64,000 nt of DNA, taken from Candidatus Zhuqueibacterota bacterium. GTDB taxonomy: Bacteria; Zhuqueibacterota; Zhuqueibacteria; Oceanimicrobiales; Oceanimicrobiaceae. A program made the translations under genes and the position numbers. Position 1 is the first letter of the stretch, and every line of letters begins with the position of its first letter. The DNA lies in contig JAJDAF010000043.1 of NCBI GenBank assembly GCA_029261995.1, positions 1 through 64,000 of the forward strand, given 5' to 3'. Below the pieces are notes generated by a model that was not told where the DNA came from, made no database searches, and saw nothing but the letters and a program-made list of their open reading frames with translations. Of this stretch, positions 26,301 through 34,959 are shown piece after piece.

Positions 26301-28045
26301 TGCAGGTTGATTCGGTTGTGCAAAAAGGCAAGGATGAGGTCTTCACCTTCGACAGTTCATTATTGCATGACCGGCCGCCGTTGTGCCTGTTTGCTAAACT
26401 GCCGGATGGCCGGAAACTCACGGTCATGAACCTGCATCTGCGCTCGCTGAGCGGCATCACGGGAAGCAGCGCGACACGCATCCGCCTGAAACGGCAAACC
26501 CAAGCCACCTCCGTTTCCAAGATGGTGCAAGCTCTGCAGGACGCGACACCGGGCCTCGACCTGGTGGTGACGGGCGATTTCAACGCCTTCCAGTTCACGG
26601 ATGGCTTCGCCCATGTACTGGCCCAAATCATCGGTGATCCGGCGGACGCCAGCGAAGCTGAGCTGCCGGGTACGGATGAAGTCAACCCTGATCTCACCAA
26701 CGAGATTCTGTCATTACCCGCGGCCCAGCAGTATTCGTTTGTCTTCCAGGGCAGCGCTCAGGTTCTGGACCACATGCTGACCTCGCAACCTCTGCACCCG
26801 GAGGTGAACGGCGTGCAGTACGCCCGTGGTAATGCCGATGCGCCGCGCGACCTCGTGGACGATGCTTCGACGCCAAACCGTTCGTCTGACCACGATGGGC
26901 TGGTGCTTTATATTAAGGGCAAGCCGGAACTGCCGCACGATTTTCTGTTCCTGGCAACCAAAGCGCTCAAACGCGGCCGCAACTTCACGGAGGGCGACAT
27001 CCATTCAAACGGCGCTCTTGAGTTCAACAAAGGCAATGTCGGCGAAACCGACCACACGGGTAATGTCACGGCAGTTGGGAAAATTAAGATTCGCAGCCAC
27101 ACCAGAATCGATGGTGATGTCTTGTCTGCCACGGACATTCGGCTCGGCAGCAGTGTCGAGATTACCGGGGCCAAGGACGAAAATGCCGCAGTCGTTCCCG
27201 TTCCGTTGACACTGGCGCCATTCACCGCCAACAACGACGACCGCAAGGTTAACAAGAACAAGACGCTGTTCCTGCCACCGGGAACCTACGGTGCAATCCG
27301 GCTCAGTACCGGCGCGACGCTGGAGCTGGCACATACCGGCGCTACGGGCGAGTACTTCTTCGAACGCCTTGAATTCAACAAAAACTGTACGTTCAAGGTT
27401 GACGTGCGCACCGGCCCGGTGACCATCAACGTGGTCAAGCTGTTCAAATTCCGCAACAATGGTGAGATGGTGCTGGTGACAAACGGCGCCGTCGATTCCG
27501 ACAAGGTCAGCCTGAACTACCTGAGTTCCAGCAAAATGCAGTTTGGCTCGGATGTCAAGTTTTTCGGAACCATCATTGCACCGAATGCCCAGGTTTCGTT
27601 TTCGAAGGACACACGTTTCAAAGGCGCGATTTGCGCCCGCCAAATCCGCACTCGCAGTGGCGGCGTCTTTCTGCACCACAGTTCCGGGTCACCGTTGCCG
27701 CCACTGGGCCCCGATAGCAGTTTGGGCCAGTTGACCCTGGCGGCCAGTCATGACCAGGCTCTGCCCACGGAATTTGCCCTTGAGGCGAACTACCCGAATC
27801 CGTTTAACCCGAGCACGACCATCAGCTTTGCGCTGCCGCAGGCGAGTGAAGTCACACTTGCGATTTACAATGTGCGCGGGCAGTTGGTGCGGACCTTGGT
27901 TTCCGGCGCGTTGCAAGCTGGCCGCCATCAGGCAATCTGGGATGGCCGGGATGCCGGCGGTTCACAGGTGGCGAGCGGTCTATACATCTATCGCATGCGG
28001 GCGGGCGAGTTTGTGACAGTGCGGAAGATGCTGTTTGCAAAGTAG
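23324..28045 (+). CDS. giant secreted endonuclease/exonuclease/phosphatase protein with lamin-tail domains, carrier module and T9SS domain
   Basis: 1573 residues; ATG 9 bases after GAGGAG. Signal peptide ends LSWAQ. Domains: lamin-tail-like (~40-200), Big_5 Ig-like (~205-310, SSTTPANSTTNVAVDADI), two near-identical lamin-tail domains (~315-480 and ~485-645), an OB-like segment (~650-765), and an EEP nuclease (~897-1195: AVQEVENLSAL, VVTGDFNAF, LDHMLTS, SSDHDGLVLY). Then the carrier module (~1204-1460) and T9SS domain. This resembles ExeM-type extracellular nucleases, which degrade DNA, for instance in biofilms or for phosphate. EEP active-site residues (Glu in QEV, Asp/Asn in GDFN, His in SDHD) are present. 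The carrier module is shared with 30374 and 34960. Confidence 0.88.
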   Translation: MKMRLPSLLRSFSSLTWSFFLLSITLVFALQTNLSWAQTPVFVNEIHYDNTGGDTGEAIEVAGPAGTNLAGWSIALYNGSATQLNVYATISLSGVIPDVCSGFGVLSFSHAGIQNGAPDGFALINSGSAVVQFLSYEGSFTAASGPAATMTSTDIGVSETSSTPVGSSLQLGGTGSDYEDFTWNSPAASTFGSCNTGQTFTGGGDIAPFVSSTTPANSTTNVAVDADIDINFSEDVTVAGSWFSISGGSSGAHSAVVSGGPQNFTLNPDTDFDPGETVTVTVIAAQVADQDGTADNMAADFAFSFGVTSGATGWVINEIHADPDGSLAGDANGDGTRNGTQDEFVEIVNVSGGTVDISGWTISDAVTVRHTFPAGTFVLDSCAVLVFGGGTPTGSFGGAVVQTASGGSLVLNNTGDTVTLNDGGSDLAVVTYGGEGGDNQSLTRDPDIFGSEPLVKHSTATGSGGALFSPGSQVDGSQFPGCPTVVINEINADPDATNGDANGDGTVSTSQDEFVEIINVSGSDLDISGWTLADGFSVRHTFPSGTVIADQCAVVVFAGGTPTGSFGFTTVQTASGGSLGLNNTGDTVTLNDGTSDVASVAYGSEGGDNQSLTRDPDIFGPVPLVKHSTATGSAGALFSPGGKTDGSNFAGCTAPPSVAEIYEIQGSGLASPFAGATVTTTDNVVTAVGPDGFFIQTPPARTDSDAQTSDGIFVFTGGAPTVAVGDNVDVTGDVVEFFDFTEFTNSPSVSVNSSGNALPAAVAFDGVTPDPTQPQSANELERFEGMLIQIAAGAVGESNQSFGTDPLAEVFVVANATRPFREPGAEFPGLAGLPVWDSNPEVFELDPDRLGLPNLAINAGSTFEATGVIGFEFGDYELWPTTLTVNHASLPAAVRAPANGEQMVGTLNMFRLFDQLPTPPEFQDRLTKFSGFIRNVMRAPQIVAVQEVENLSALQALAGKIAADDATVVYSAYLVEGNDIGGIDVGFLVRDNVQVDSVVQKGKDEVFTFDSSLLHDRPPLCLFAKLPDGRKLTVMNLHLRSLSGITGSSATRIRLKRQTQATSVSKMVQALQDATPGLDLVVTGDFNAFQFTDGFAHVLAQIIGDPADASEAELPGTDEVNPDLTNEILSLPAAQQYSFVFQGSAQVLDHMLTSQPLHPEVNGVQYARGNADAPRDLVDDASTPNRSSDHDGLVLYIKGKPELPHDFLFLATKALKRGRNFTEGDIHSNGALEFNKGNVGETDHTGNVTAVGKIKIRSHTRIDGDVLSATDIRLGSSVEITGAKDENAAVVPVPLTLAPFTANNDDRKVNKNKTLFLPPGTYGAIRLSTGATLELAHTGATGEYFFERLEFNKNCTFKVDVRTGPVTINVVKLFKFRNNGEMVLVTNGAVDSDKVSLNYLSSSKMQFGSDVKFFGTIIAPNAQVSFSKDTRFKGAICARQIRTRSGGVFLHHSSGSPLPPLGPDSSLGQLTLAASHDQALPTEFALEANYPNPFNPSTTISFALPQASEVTLAIYNVRGQLVRTLVSGALQAGRHQAIWDGRDAGGSQVASGLYIYRMRAGEFVTVRKMLFAK

Positions 28046-28095
28046 GGTAGTGTCTGCCTCAGGTCTACGATAAGTCTAAGGTTGCTAAAACCGTC

Positions 28096-28126
28096 GAAGC
28101 GGACGACTTAAGGTCGTCCGCTTTTT
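28096..28126 (+). terminator. intrinsic terminator
   Basis: AGCGGACGAC (28098-28107) pairs with GTCGTCCGCT (28113-28122), 5-base loop, followed by TTTTTG. It ends the nuclease gene transcript 50 bases past the stop. Confidence 0.85.
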
Positions 28127-29041
28127 GTTCCATCCTACCCTGACACAGCAAGACGTGCAGTACTGTTGTTGGCTCGCTTTCCGCGCCAAGGGTCCTCGTG
28201 TGATGCGACTCCAACAAAAGCCTCGCTACCTCCAGACTCGACCTCAACACGAATCGCAAGTGGTGGCAGCAAGTGAATGGTCAGAGATTCTTGCTGCAAA
28301 AATGACAGTTCTTTCGACAAAATTTGTCAGTTATGTTGACTTTCTGTAAATTATGGCGTACTTTGTTGCGACAAAGCAATATTCCTGACCCCTTTGTGCT
28401 TCACCTTACTGATAGTTCTTTCCGCTTCAGGTCCGAGAGTCCTCCAGGATGTATGCGAACACGGTGATAGCAGTTAGTCTCAGCGGACTTCAGTAGAGTA
28501 TACAATTTCGGCTTCGTAGTAAGGCCAGTTGAGATTTCATTCCTTAAAATCGTCCGATCGGAATCTTTGTGTTTCGTTTATGGCGATTGAAACTGGATGA
28601 GTTCTAACAGGTCAACAATTGTGGGAAAACGTCTGTCTTTACCGGGTGATATTCTCTCTGCGGCAATACGTAACAGTGGTACCCCTTTTTTGAAGTGCTG
28701 AGCTTCGAGCCTGCTTCTCTGGGGGAGACTTTTCTATCTCTATCTTCTTGCACTGCTTGCCTTTGAACTTGGCGCTTCGAGTCCGTCTGCTACACCTTCG
28801 ACGATTTGCGACCCAAGCATTCTAACAAACCAGAAGATTTTTTGAACAGCACCATTGAGCCCACACCTCGCCTCTGCCAACGCTCGGCGACTTGGTGCCA
28901 CCGAGATTCAGGAATAGAACACTCAATTCAGAGCTGACTGCTCTTGGAATGGACAACGTTGGTTCGGCACTCGCGGACTTTGACTAGGCAATAAAAGAAT
29001 CACCCCAATAACTAACCATTCACCCAATTAAGGAGGTCGTC
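28127..29041. other. long intergenic region, no recognised gene
   Basis: About 915 bases with only short open frames that resemble nothing and lack ribosome binding sites. I found no tRNA-like or rRNA-like segment by eye. The base composition is more even than in the neighbouring genes. The last 15 bases contain the AAGGAGG of the next gene. Confidence 0.4.
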
Positions 29042-29743
29042 ATGACGAATGACAAAAGGCGTATCGAAGAAGTACCGGACCAACCCATGCGGCGGAGAAA
29101 GTTCTTTGCCAGCCTGGTGGCTGCTGTAGCCGGTGGCATCATGCTCAGCATAGTAACCTCGCTGGTTGCGACATCGCCGTCGCCAGCACCACCTTTGGGC
29201 GACAATCCCTACATCGGGGAGATCACTATGTTCGGCGGAAATTTTGCCCCGCGCGGCTGGGCGCTTTGCGACGGACAGCTACTCCCAATCAGTTCGTACC
29301 AGGCACTGTTCAGTCTCTTGGGCACAACCTATGGCGGCGACGGTCGCACCACCTTTGGGTTGCCAGACCTGCGCGGGAGAGTACCTGTCCATCAAGGCTC
29401 GGGACCTGGGCTTTCGTCCGTTAGGCTTGGACAGAAGGGCGGCAGGGAATTCAACAATCAGACCGTTAGCCACAACCACACTATCGGCAGCGCAGGAAAC
29501 AATGCAGTGAGCACCGATGGTAACACCAACAGCCCGATTGGGAACTCCCACGCGATAGTGAAAGATGCAAACGATGAGGCTGTGAACGCTTACAGCACCG
29601 CGGCTGCGACCGGCAAGACTCAGGGAGCAGTGCCTGCAGCTACAGGGAACGCGGGAAGCGGCACACAGCAAGAGAATAGGCAGCCATTTCTGGCTGTGAA
29701 TTACATCATTGCTCTTCAGGGAACTTTTCCGTCCAGAAACTAA
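29042..29743 (+). CDS. tail-collar protein with twin-arginine signal, copy 2
   Basis: 233 residues; ATG after AAGGAGGTCGTC. Paralogue of 8378-9106: N-terminus RRRKFFASLVAAVAGGIML (Tat-like), then YIGEITMFGGNFAPRGWALC, LLGTTYGGDGRTTFGLPDL, and C-terminus QPFLAVNYIIALQGTFPSRN. Both paralogues share the same opening MxNDKR and the same closing GTFPSRN. The central loop with the TVSHNHTIGS histidines is shorter here. It lies between two T9SS giants. A surface or envelope-associated trimeric collar fold is likely; its function is unknown. Confidence 0.85.
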   Translation: MTNDKRRIEEVPDQPMRRRKFFASLVAAVAGGIMLSIVTSLVATSPSPAPPLGDNPYIGEITMFGGNFAPRGWALCDGQLLPISSYQALFSLLGTTYGGDGRTTFGLPDLRGRVPVHQGSGPGLSSVRLGQKGGREFNNQTVSHNHTIGSAGNNAVSTDGNTNSPIGNSHAIVKDANDEAVNAYSTAAATGKTQGAVPAATGNAGSGTQQENRQPFLAVNYIIALQGTFPSRN

Positions 29744-29748
29744 ACTCA

Positions 29749-29790
29749 CCCTGATCGCGCACTGTTAGCTCGGTGCGCGATCAGGATCTT
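29749..29790 (+). terminator. hairpin downstream of tail-collar gene
   Basis: CTGATCGCGCAC (29751-29762) and GTGCGCGATCAG (29773-29784) form a perfect 12-bp stem 8 bases past the stop. There is only a weak T-run (GATCTT), so it may be a stabilising rather than terminating hairpin. Confidence 0.7.
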
Positions 29791-30373
29791 AGCCAAGTCT
29801 GCCACCCCGGATTGTCTGCAGAGAAGGAAACAGCGTGTGGCGCAACAACAGAGCCGTCGCAAATCAAATCGTAAAATTCCGCGATTTCCTATCTTCCTTT
29901 CGCCACCCTGGCCTTTTGTCGGTATATTAACCTTACATTTGGACAATTGTGGGGGACCGAAAGCCGACTACGGGTACGAACACTCCGACTTTTTCACCCT
30001 GAGCCCCATCCCACAAGCTCAAAGTTTTCTTACTCCTGCGGAGGAATATGTGACACCCTTCGCGATGTGGTTCTGAAACGGAGCAGGACATCACGGTTCG
30101 TTGATCTGATTCGAATCCGGAATTGCTTGCCGTTCAGGGCTACGTGGTTAGTTTCCATAGCTCGTTAATAACTCAAGCAGGGGGCACTGCGATACCGAAC
30201 TGGGTTGCTGGAGCGGACACCGTTCGCATTGCAGCCTCTCTCATCATCGCGGTTGAGATCGACGCCCCGTGGCTCAATTCAGTTTTGGATGACGTCAGCC
30301 TGTCTCATATCTGTGAGGCGGCTGCTTATGACTTCACGATTGTTTTTTCATCTAAACCAGGAGGCTTGGCACC
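29791..30373. other. intergenic region without recognised gene
   Basis: 583 bases with scattered short frames and no family resemblance. It ends in the GGAGG ribosome binding site of the next cargo gene. Confidence 0.4.
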
Positions 30374-33300
30374 ATGAACGGCAACGTGTTGAGAAAGCTA
30401 TCCACTGTTCCTGCTCGTATGATTCCATTAATCTTCTCTGTGTTGTTTTTATTGAATTTGCCAGGCCCTGTCCGAGCTCAAACAGCCGGTACCAACTGGG
30501 CCATTCGTACGATAACCGGCGGTGGCGACGAGACTGGTGATGAAAGCCACGTGGCGCTCGCTGGTTTTGATTTTGATAACGACACTTTTGGCGAGTTTAT
30601 CGTTTTAACCCGAGGAGTCAGCCAGCACGTCAGGCTTTTTGAAGCTACAGCCAACAACAGCTATACCTTGCGCTCCTCGTTTACAATCACCGGGTCGTTC
30701 GATTTCACCACAGTCAACCGTGCCATGGCTGTCGGCAATGTCGATGGCGACAGCGCTGATGAGATTATTCTTGCCATCGGTGCGACCAATCTTCGCACGA
30801 TTGTGTTGGATGTCAGCACCACTACCCTAGCGCTCACTGCGCATCCGAGCGGCGAACCAGCTGCGGCTACAGATAATCCAACCGGCATCGGGATTTTGGG
30901 AGATACGGATGGCGACAATAACCCGGAATTCGCAATTGGCAATATCGCGGCCAGCAACAACATTCAAGTGTTCGAATGGAACGGTTCAGGCTGGACTCTC
31001 CGGGCCAACGGAGACCACCTTGATGGCGTTGCCAACCTGACTGTCGGAAATGTCGATAGTGACAACAAACCGGAAATCGTTGTCATAAAAGATAACGATG
31101 CCGCCAACGGCAATACCGCTTTGGCTATCTTTGAGTTTACAGGCGGGGCGACTAATTCTATCACTTCCGATGGCACGATCAGCAACAACTTTGACCACAG
31201 CAGCACCGCCAACTCCGTGGTGACGCTCGGCGACCTAGATAACAACGGCAGCAACGAGATTATCGTATGGGACGGAACATCGGACGACATCCGGGTTTAT
31301 GAGAACACGGGCGGCGCCAACTACAACACAGATGCCGCCAGCGGTGTCCACCTCGGTACGACAAACCCGGAAGGGATTACGGTCGGGGATTTTGATGGCG
31401 ATGGCGACCTGGAGATCTATTTCGCTGATAGCAACAACAGCGGCCTCTCCAGGTACATCGAGCACACAGGCTCGAACGGCAGTTTTACGGCTTCGGACTT
31501 TGCCAGCCCGGTGACTATTTTCAGCGGTCTGACTGCTAGTACAGACGAAGTGAACAGCATCGCGGTCTCCGGCACCAGCTTGCTCGACGGAGATCTGTTC
31601 ACTGATATTGTCTTGACAACCGACCCGCACGGCGCCGGCTCCAACCCGGAAATCTTTGTCATCGAGCAGACTAGTGTTTCAGTGCCGCCGACCACACAAA
31701 CCGTTACCCTCAACGTCAGTCCGGCAAGTGGTTCGGAGGCGGCGACCACCGCAGTGACGGTGACCGCCAGCGCCGGCAGCGCAGTTAGCGGCGATCAGAC
31801 GGTGGATGTCACCTTGAGCGGCACAGGCGTCACCCCCGGCGATTTTACGGGCACCATTCCGGCGCAGATCACCATCCTCGACGGCCAGACCAGCGGCTTC
31901 TTCACGGTGAACGTCAACGACGACAGCGATATTGAAGGCACAGAAACCGCCACCTTTACCATCAGCAATCCCTCTTCCGGGCTTACGCTCGGTTCCCCGG
32001 TTTCCGATAACGTGGTCATCACCGACAGCGACTTTCCTAGCGTGACAGTGAATGTCAGCCCGGCGACGGGTTCGGAAGATGCAACCACCGCAGTGACGGT
32101 GACCGCTACCGCCAGCCAGGCAGTTAGCGGCGATCAGACGGTGGATGTCACCTTGAGCGGCACAGGCGTCACCACCGGCGATTTTACGGGCACCATTCCG
32201 GCGCAGATCACCATCCTCGACGGTCAGACCAGCGGCTTCTTTACGGTGAACGTCAACGACGACAGCGGTATTGAAGGCGCCGAAACCGCCACTTTTACCG
32301 TCAGCAATCCCTCTTCCGGGCTTACGCTTGGTTCCCCGGCTGCCGATGACGTGATCATCACCGACAACGACGCCGATCTGCAGCTCACTGCCAGGAAAAC
32401 CGACGTTGTTATTGTGGACATCGACGGTGATAACGTGGTGGACCCGGGTGACCGGATTAAGTACACCATCGGCATCAAGAATGACGGCTCGGATGACGCG
32501 ACCAGCGTCGTTTTCACAGACCTGATTCCCACCAATACTACCTATGTTGCCGGCAGTATGAAGTTTGACGGCACCAGTCTGACCGACGCGGCGGACACGG
32601 ATGACGGTGATTTTGGCGTTACGACGACCAATACTGTCACAATTGACGTTGGCACTGTCTCTGCTAGCGGAGACACGCACACCATTTGTTTTGAAGTCGA
32701 TGTCGATAGTCCGCTTGCCGCGACAATCGTCGAAGTCTGCAATCAAGGTACTTTCAACGGCGACGACTTCAGTGGCCAGGTAACGGATGACCCGGATACC
32801 GGGACCGCCGATGATGCGACCTGCACGGCCATTGACAAGGACCCGGACCTGACAGTCACCAAAACCGACGCCCTCGATACCGACCTTAGTAATCCCGGCG
32901 TGGTTGACCCGGGTGACATTCTCTTATACACCATCATCATCACGAACTCTGGCCGGGGTGACGCCACCAGTGTGGTACTTAGCGATCTTGCCGCTGACCA
33001 CACCGGCGGTACTCTCGTCGATGGTTCCGTAACCACTACACAGGGCACCGTGACCAACGGCAACGGTGCTAGTGATACAAATGTCGCCGTGGATGTTGGC
33101 ACCATTGCCACCAGCGGAGGCACGGCTACGATTACCTTCAAAGTGGAAGTTGATAGCCCGTTTGGTGGCTCCGAACTCTGCAATCAGGGTACGGTGGTCG
33201 TGGACGATGCTCAGGGCAACGGCCAGCCCGATGTCAAAAGCGATGATCCAGACACCGGTACGGCCGACGACCCAACGTGTGTTGATGTCGGAAGCACGGG

Positions 33301-34417
33301 TCCGGGCCACGGTTTTCTCTTCCTGGCCGCTAAGGCCCTGAAACGCGGCCGCAATATCACCGAAGGCGACATCCACTCCAACGGCCCACTCGAATTCAAC
33401 AAAGGCAACGTCGGCGAAACCGACCACACCGGCAATGTCACGGCGGTCGGCAAGATTAAGATTCGCAGCCACAACCGCATCGACGGCGACGTCATTTCAG
33501 GAGATGACTTGCGGCTGGGCAGCAGTGTCGATATCACCGGCATCAAAGATGAAGATGCCGCGGTTGCGCCCGAGACTTTCTCCCTGGCTCCTTTCACCGC
33601 CAACAACGACGACCGCAAGGTTAACAAGAGCAAAACGCTGTTCCTGCCCCCAGGAACCTACGGTGCGGTTCGGCTCAGCACTGGCGCAACTCTGGAACTG
33701 GCTCACACCGGCGCAACAGGTGAGTACTTCTTCGAACGGCTGGAATTCAACAAGAATTGCACCTTGAAAATCGACGCCCGCACCGGGCCGGTAACCATGA
33801 ATGTGGTCAAGCTGTTCAAGTTCCGCAACAATGGCAAGATGGAACTGCTGCCAGGCGGCGGCGCTAGTTCGGACCAGGTGACGCTGAATTATCTCAGCGC
33901 CAGCAAAATGCAATTTGGCTCGAAAGTGCAATTCTTCGGGACGATTGTCGCGCCGAACGCCCAGGTTTCGTTCTCAAAGGACACGCGTTTCAAAGGCTCT
34001 GTTTGCGCCCGGCAAATTCGCACCCGCAGTGGCGGCGTCTTTCTGCACCACAGTTCCGGAACACCTTTGCCGCCGCTCGGCCCAGAGAGCGGACTGGACA
34101 GGCTCACGCTAGGCGCCGGTCCGGACGAAGTCCTGCCGACCGAGTTTGCCCTTGAGGCGAACTACCCGAATCCGTTTAATCCGAGCACAACCATCAGCTT
34201 CGCGCTGCCGCAGGCAAGTGAAGTCACACTTGCGATTTACAATGTGCGCGGGCAGTTGGTGCGTACCTTGGTTTCCGGCGCGTTGCTAGCTGGCCGCCAT
34301 CAGGCAATCTGGGATGGCCGGGACGCAGGCGGAGCACAGGTCGCGAGCGGCTTGTACATCTATCGCATGCGGGCAGGCGAGTTTGTGACGGTGCGGAAGA
34401 TGCTGTTTGCAAAGTAG
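30374..34417 (+). CDS. giant secreted FG-GAP/Calx-beta/DUF11 protein with carrier module and T9SS domain
   Basis: 1347 residues; ATG 9 bases after GGAGG. Signal peptide ends GPVRAQ. An integrin-like FG-GAP/VCBS propeller (~40-430) has repeated calcium loops such as DFDGDGDLEIYFAD and LDNNGSNEII. Two nearly identical Calx-beta domains (~440-552, ~556-664) and two DUF11 domains (~667-820, ~823-975, VVDPGDRIKYTIGIKN / VVDPGDILLYTIIITN) follow. Then come the carrier module (~978-1237) and the T9SS domain. All the N-terminal parts are adhesion-type folds, so a surface adhesin or matrix protein is likely. The Calx-beta pair is similar at DNA level, indicating recent duplication. The last ~1.1 kb is nearly identical to the 3' end of the gene at 23324. 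Confidence 0.88.
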   Translation: MNGNVLRKLSTVPARMIPLIFSVLFLLNLPGPVRAQTAGTNWAIRTITGGGDETGDESHVALAGFDFDNDTFGEFIVLTRGVSQHVRLFEATANNSYTLRSSFTITGSFDFTTVNRAMAVGNVDGDSADEIILAIGATNLRTIVLDVSTTTLALTAHPSGEPAAATDNPTGIGILGDTDGDNNPEFAIGNIAASNNIQVFEWNGSGWTLRANGDHLDGVANLTVGNVDSDNKPEIVVIKDNDAANGNTALAIFEFTGGATNSITSDGTISNNFDHSSTANSVVTLGDLDNNGSNEIIVWDGTSDDIRVYENTGGANYNTDAASGVHLGTTNPEGITVGDFDGDGDLEIYFADSNNSGLSRYIEHTGSNGSFTASDFASPVTIFSGLTASTDEVNSIAVSGTSLLDGDLFTDIVLTTDPHGAGSNPEIFVIEQTSVSVPPTTQTVTLNVSPASGSEAATTAVTVTASAGSAVSGDQTVDVTLSGTGVTPGDFTGTIPAQITILDGQTSGFFTVNVNDDSDIEGTETATFTISNPSSGLTLGSPVSDNVVITDSDFPSVTVNVSPATGSEDATTAVTVTATASQAVSGDQTVDVTLSGTGVTTGDFTGTIPAQITILDGQTSGFFTVNVNDDSGIEGAETATFTVSNPSSGLTLGSPAADDVIITDNDADLQLTARKTDVVIVDIDGDNVVDPGDRIKYTIGIKNDGSDDATSVVFTDLIPTNTTYVAGSMKFDGTSLTDAADTDDGDFGVTTTNTVTIDVGTVSASGDTHTICFEVDVDSPLAATIVEVCNQGTFNGDDFSGQVTDDPDTGTADDATCTAIDKDPDLTVTKTDALDTDLSNPGVVDPGDILLYTIIITNSGRGDATSVVLSDLAADHTGGTLVDGSVTTTQGTVTNGNGASDTNVAVDVGTIATSGGTATITFKVEVDSPFGGSELCNQGTVVVDDAQGNGQPDVKSDDPDTGTADDPTCVDVGSTGPGHGFLFLAAKALKRGRNITEGDIHSNGPLEFNKGNVGETDHTGNVTAVGKIKIRSHNRIDGDVISGDDLRLGSSVDITGIKDEDAAVAPETFSLAPFTANNDDRKVNKSKTLFLPPGTYGAVRLSTGATLELAHTGATGEYFFERLEFNKNCTLKIDARTGPVTMNVVKLFKFRNNGKMELLPGGGASSDQVTLNYLSASKMQFGSKVQFFGTIVAPNAQVSFSKDTRFKGSVCARQIRTRSGGVFLHHSSGTPLPPLGPESGLDRLTLGAGPDEVLPTEFALEANYPNPFNPSTTISFALPQASEVTLAIYNVRGQLVRTLVSGALLAGRHQAIWDGRDAGGAQVASGLYIYRMRAGEFVTVRKMLFAK

Positions 34418-34465
34418 GATTGCTCCTGTGGCAAATTACGGGTAAGTTGAAGATGATTTAGGATT

Positions 34466-34499
34466 AAAACGGGCGGCTCATGGTCGCCCGTTTTTTTTT
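34466..34499 (+). terminator. intrinsic terminator
   Basis: ACGGGCGGCTCATGGTCGCC core: stem ACGGGCG / CGCCCGT with a loop, followed by nine T. The same hairpin with the same loop is found after the gene at 34960 (37629-37660), so the terminator was duplicated with the gene end. Confidence 0.88.
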
Positions 34500-34959
34500 G
34501 CCACGCATCTCACTTCTTTCGCTGATGCCAATGTCGCAACCGACCTCTGTCATCACGCGCGTCGTTCGCTTATTCTTCACTTTTACGTCTATTAAAAATG
34601 AAAAAGTCCGCAATTCTCTTTTGTGTATGCTACTAATACACTGAGAATCCCAGTTTCTCAAAATCTCAATCCAGACACAGCACAACGGGGGTGCTGCCGA
34701 TTCCATCGGCCCCGTATCAATTCAGCTGTTTGGTCTGCTACTTCACAAGACTCTTGGCCATTCACTAGGGGGTGATAGCTTCGAGCAATCATTGCAGAGC
34801 ACAACTCTTTCGCAATTCTACCAGCTCGGTGTATGCTTGAGACGGGCGGCACGGTTGCATGCGCCATCATTGACGCATTGCTCGGGGAACGCAGGCCCGC
34901 CGCTACAGCTCAAGCGAGCAAAAAGTCTGTTCACATAAATGCAAAAAGGGGGAAAGAAG
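34500..34959. other. intergenic region without recognised gene
   Basis: 460 bases, AT-richer in its first part. No gene fragment or repeat recognised. It ends in GGGGGAAAG, which selects the start at 34960. Confidence 0.4.

Noticed and set aside
28127-29041. RNA gene in the 915-base gap
   Set aside because: I found no tRNA cloverleaf, rRNA segment or obvious conserved RNA by eye; a covariance-model search would be needed to be sure.
31679-32746. Long minus-strand ORF (355 codons) over the Calx-beta/DUF11 region
   Set aside because: It mirrors the repeats of the plus-strand gene, which has a signal peptide, known domains and a ribosome binding site.
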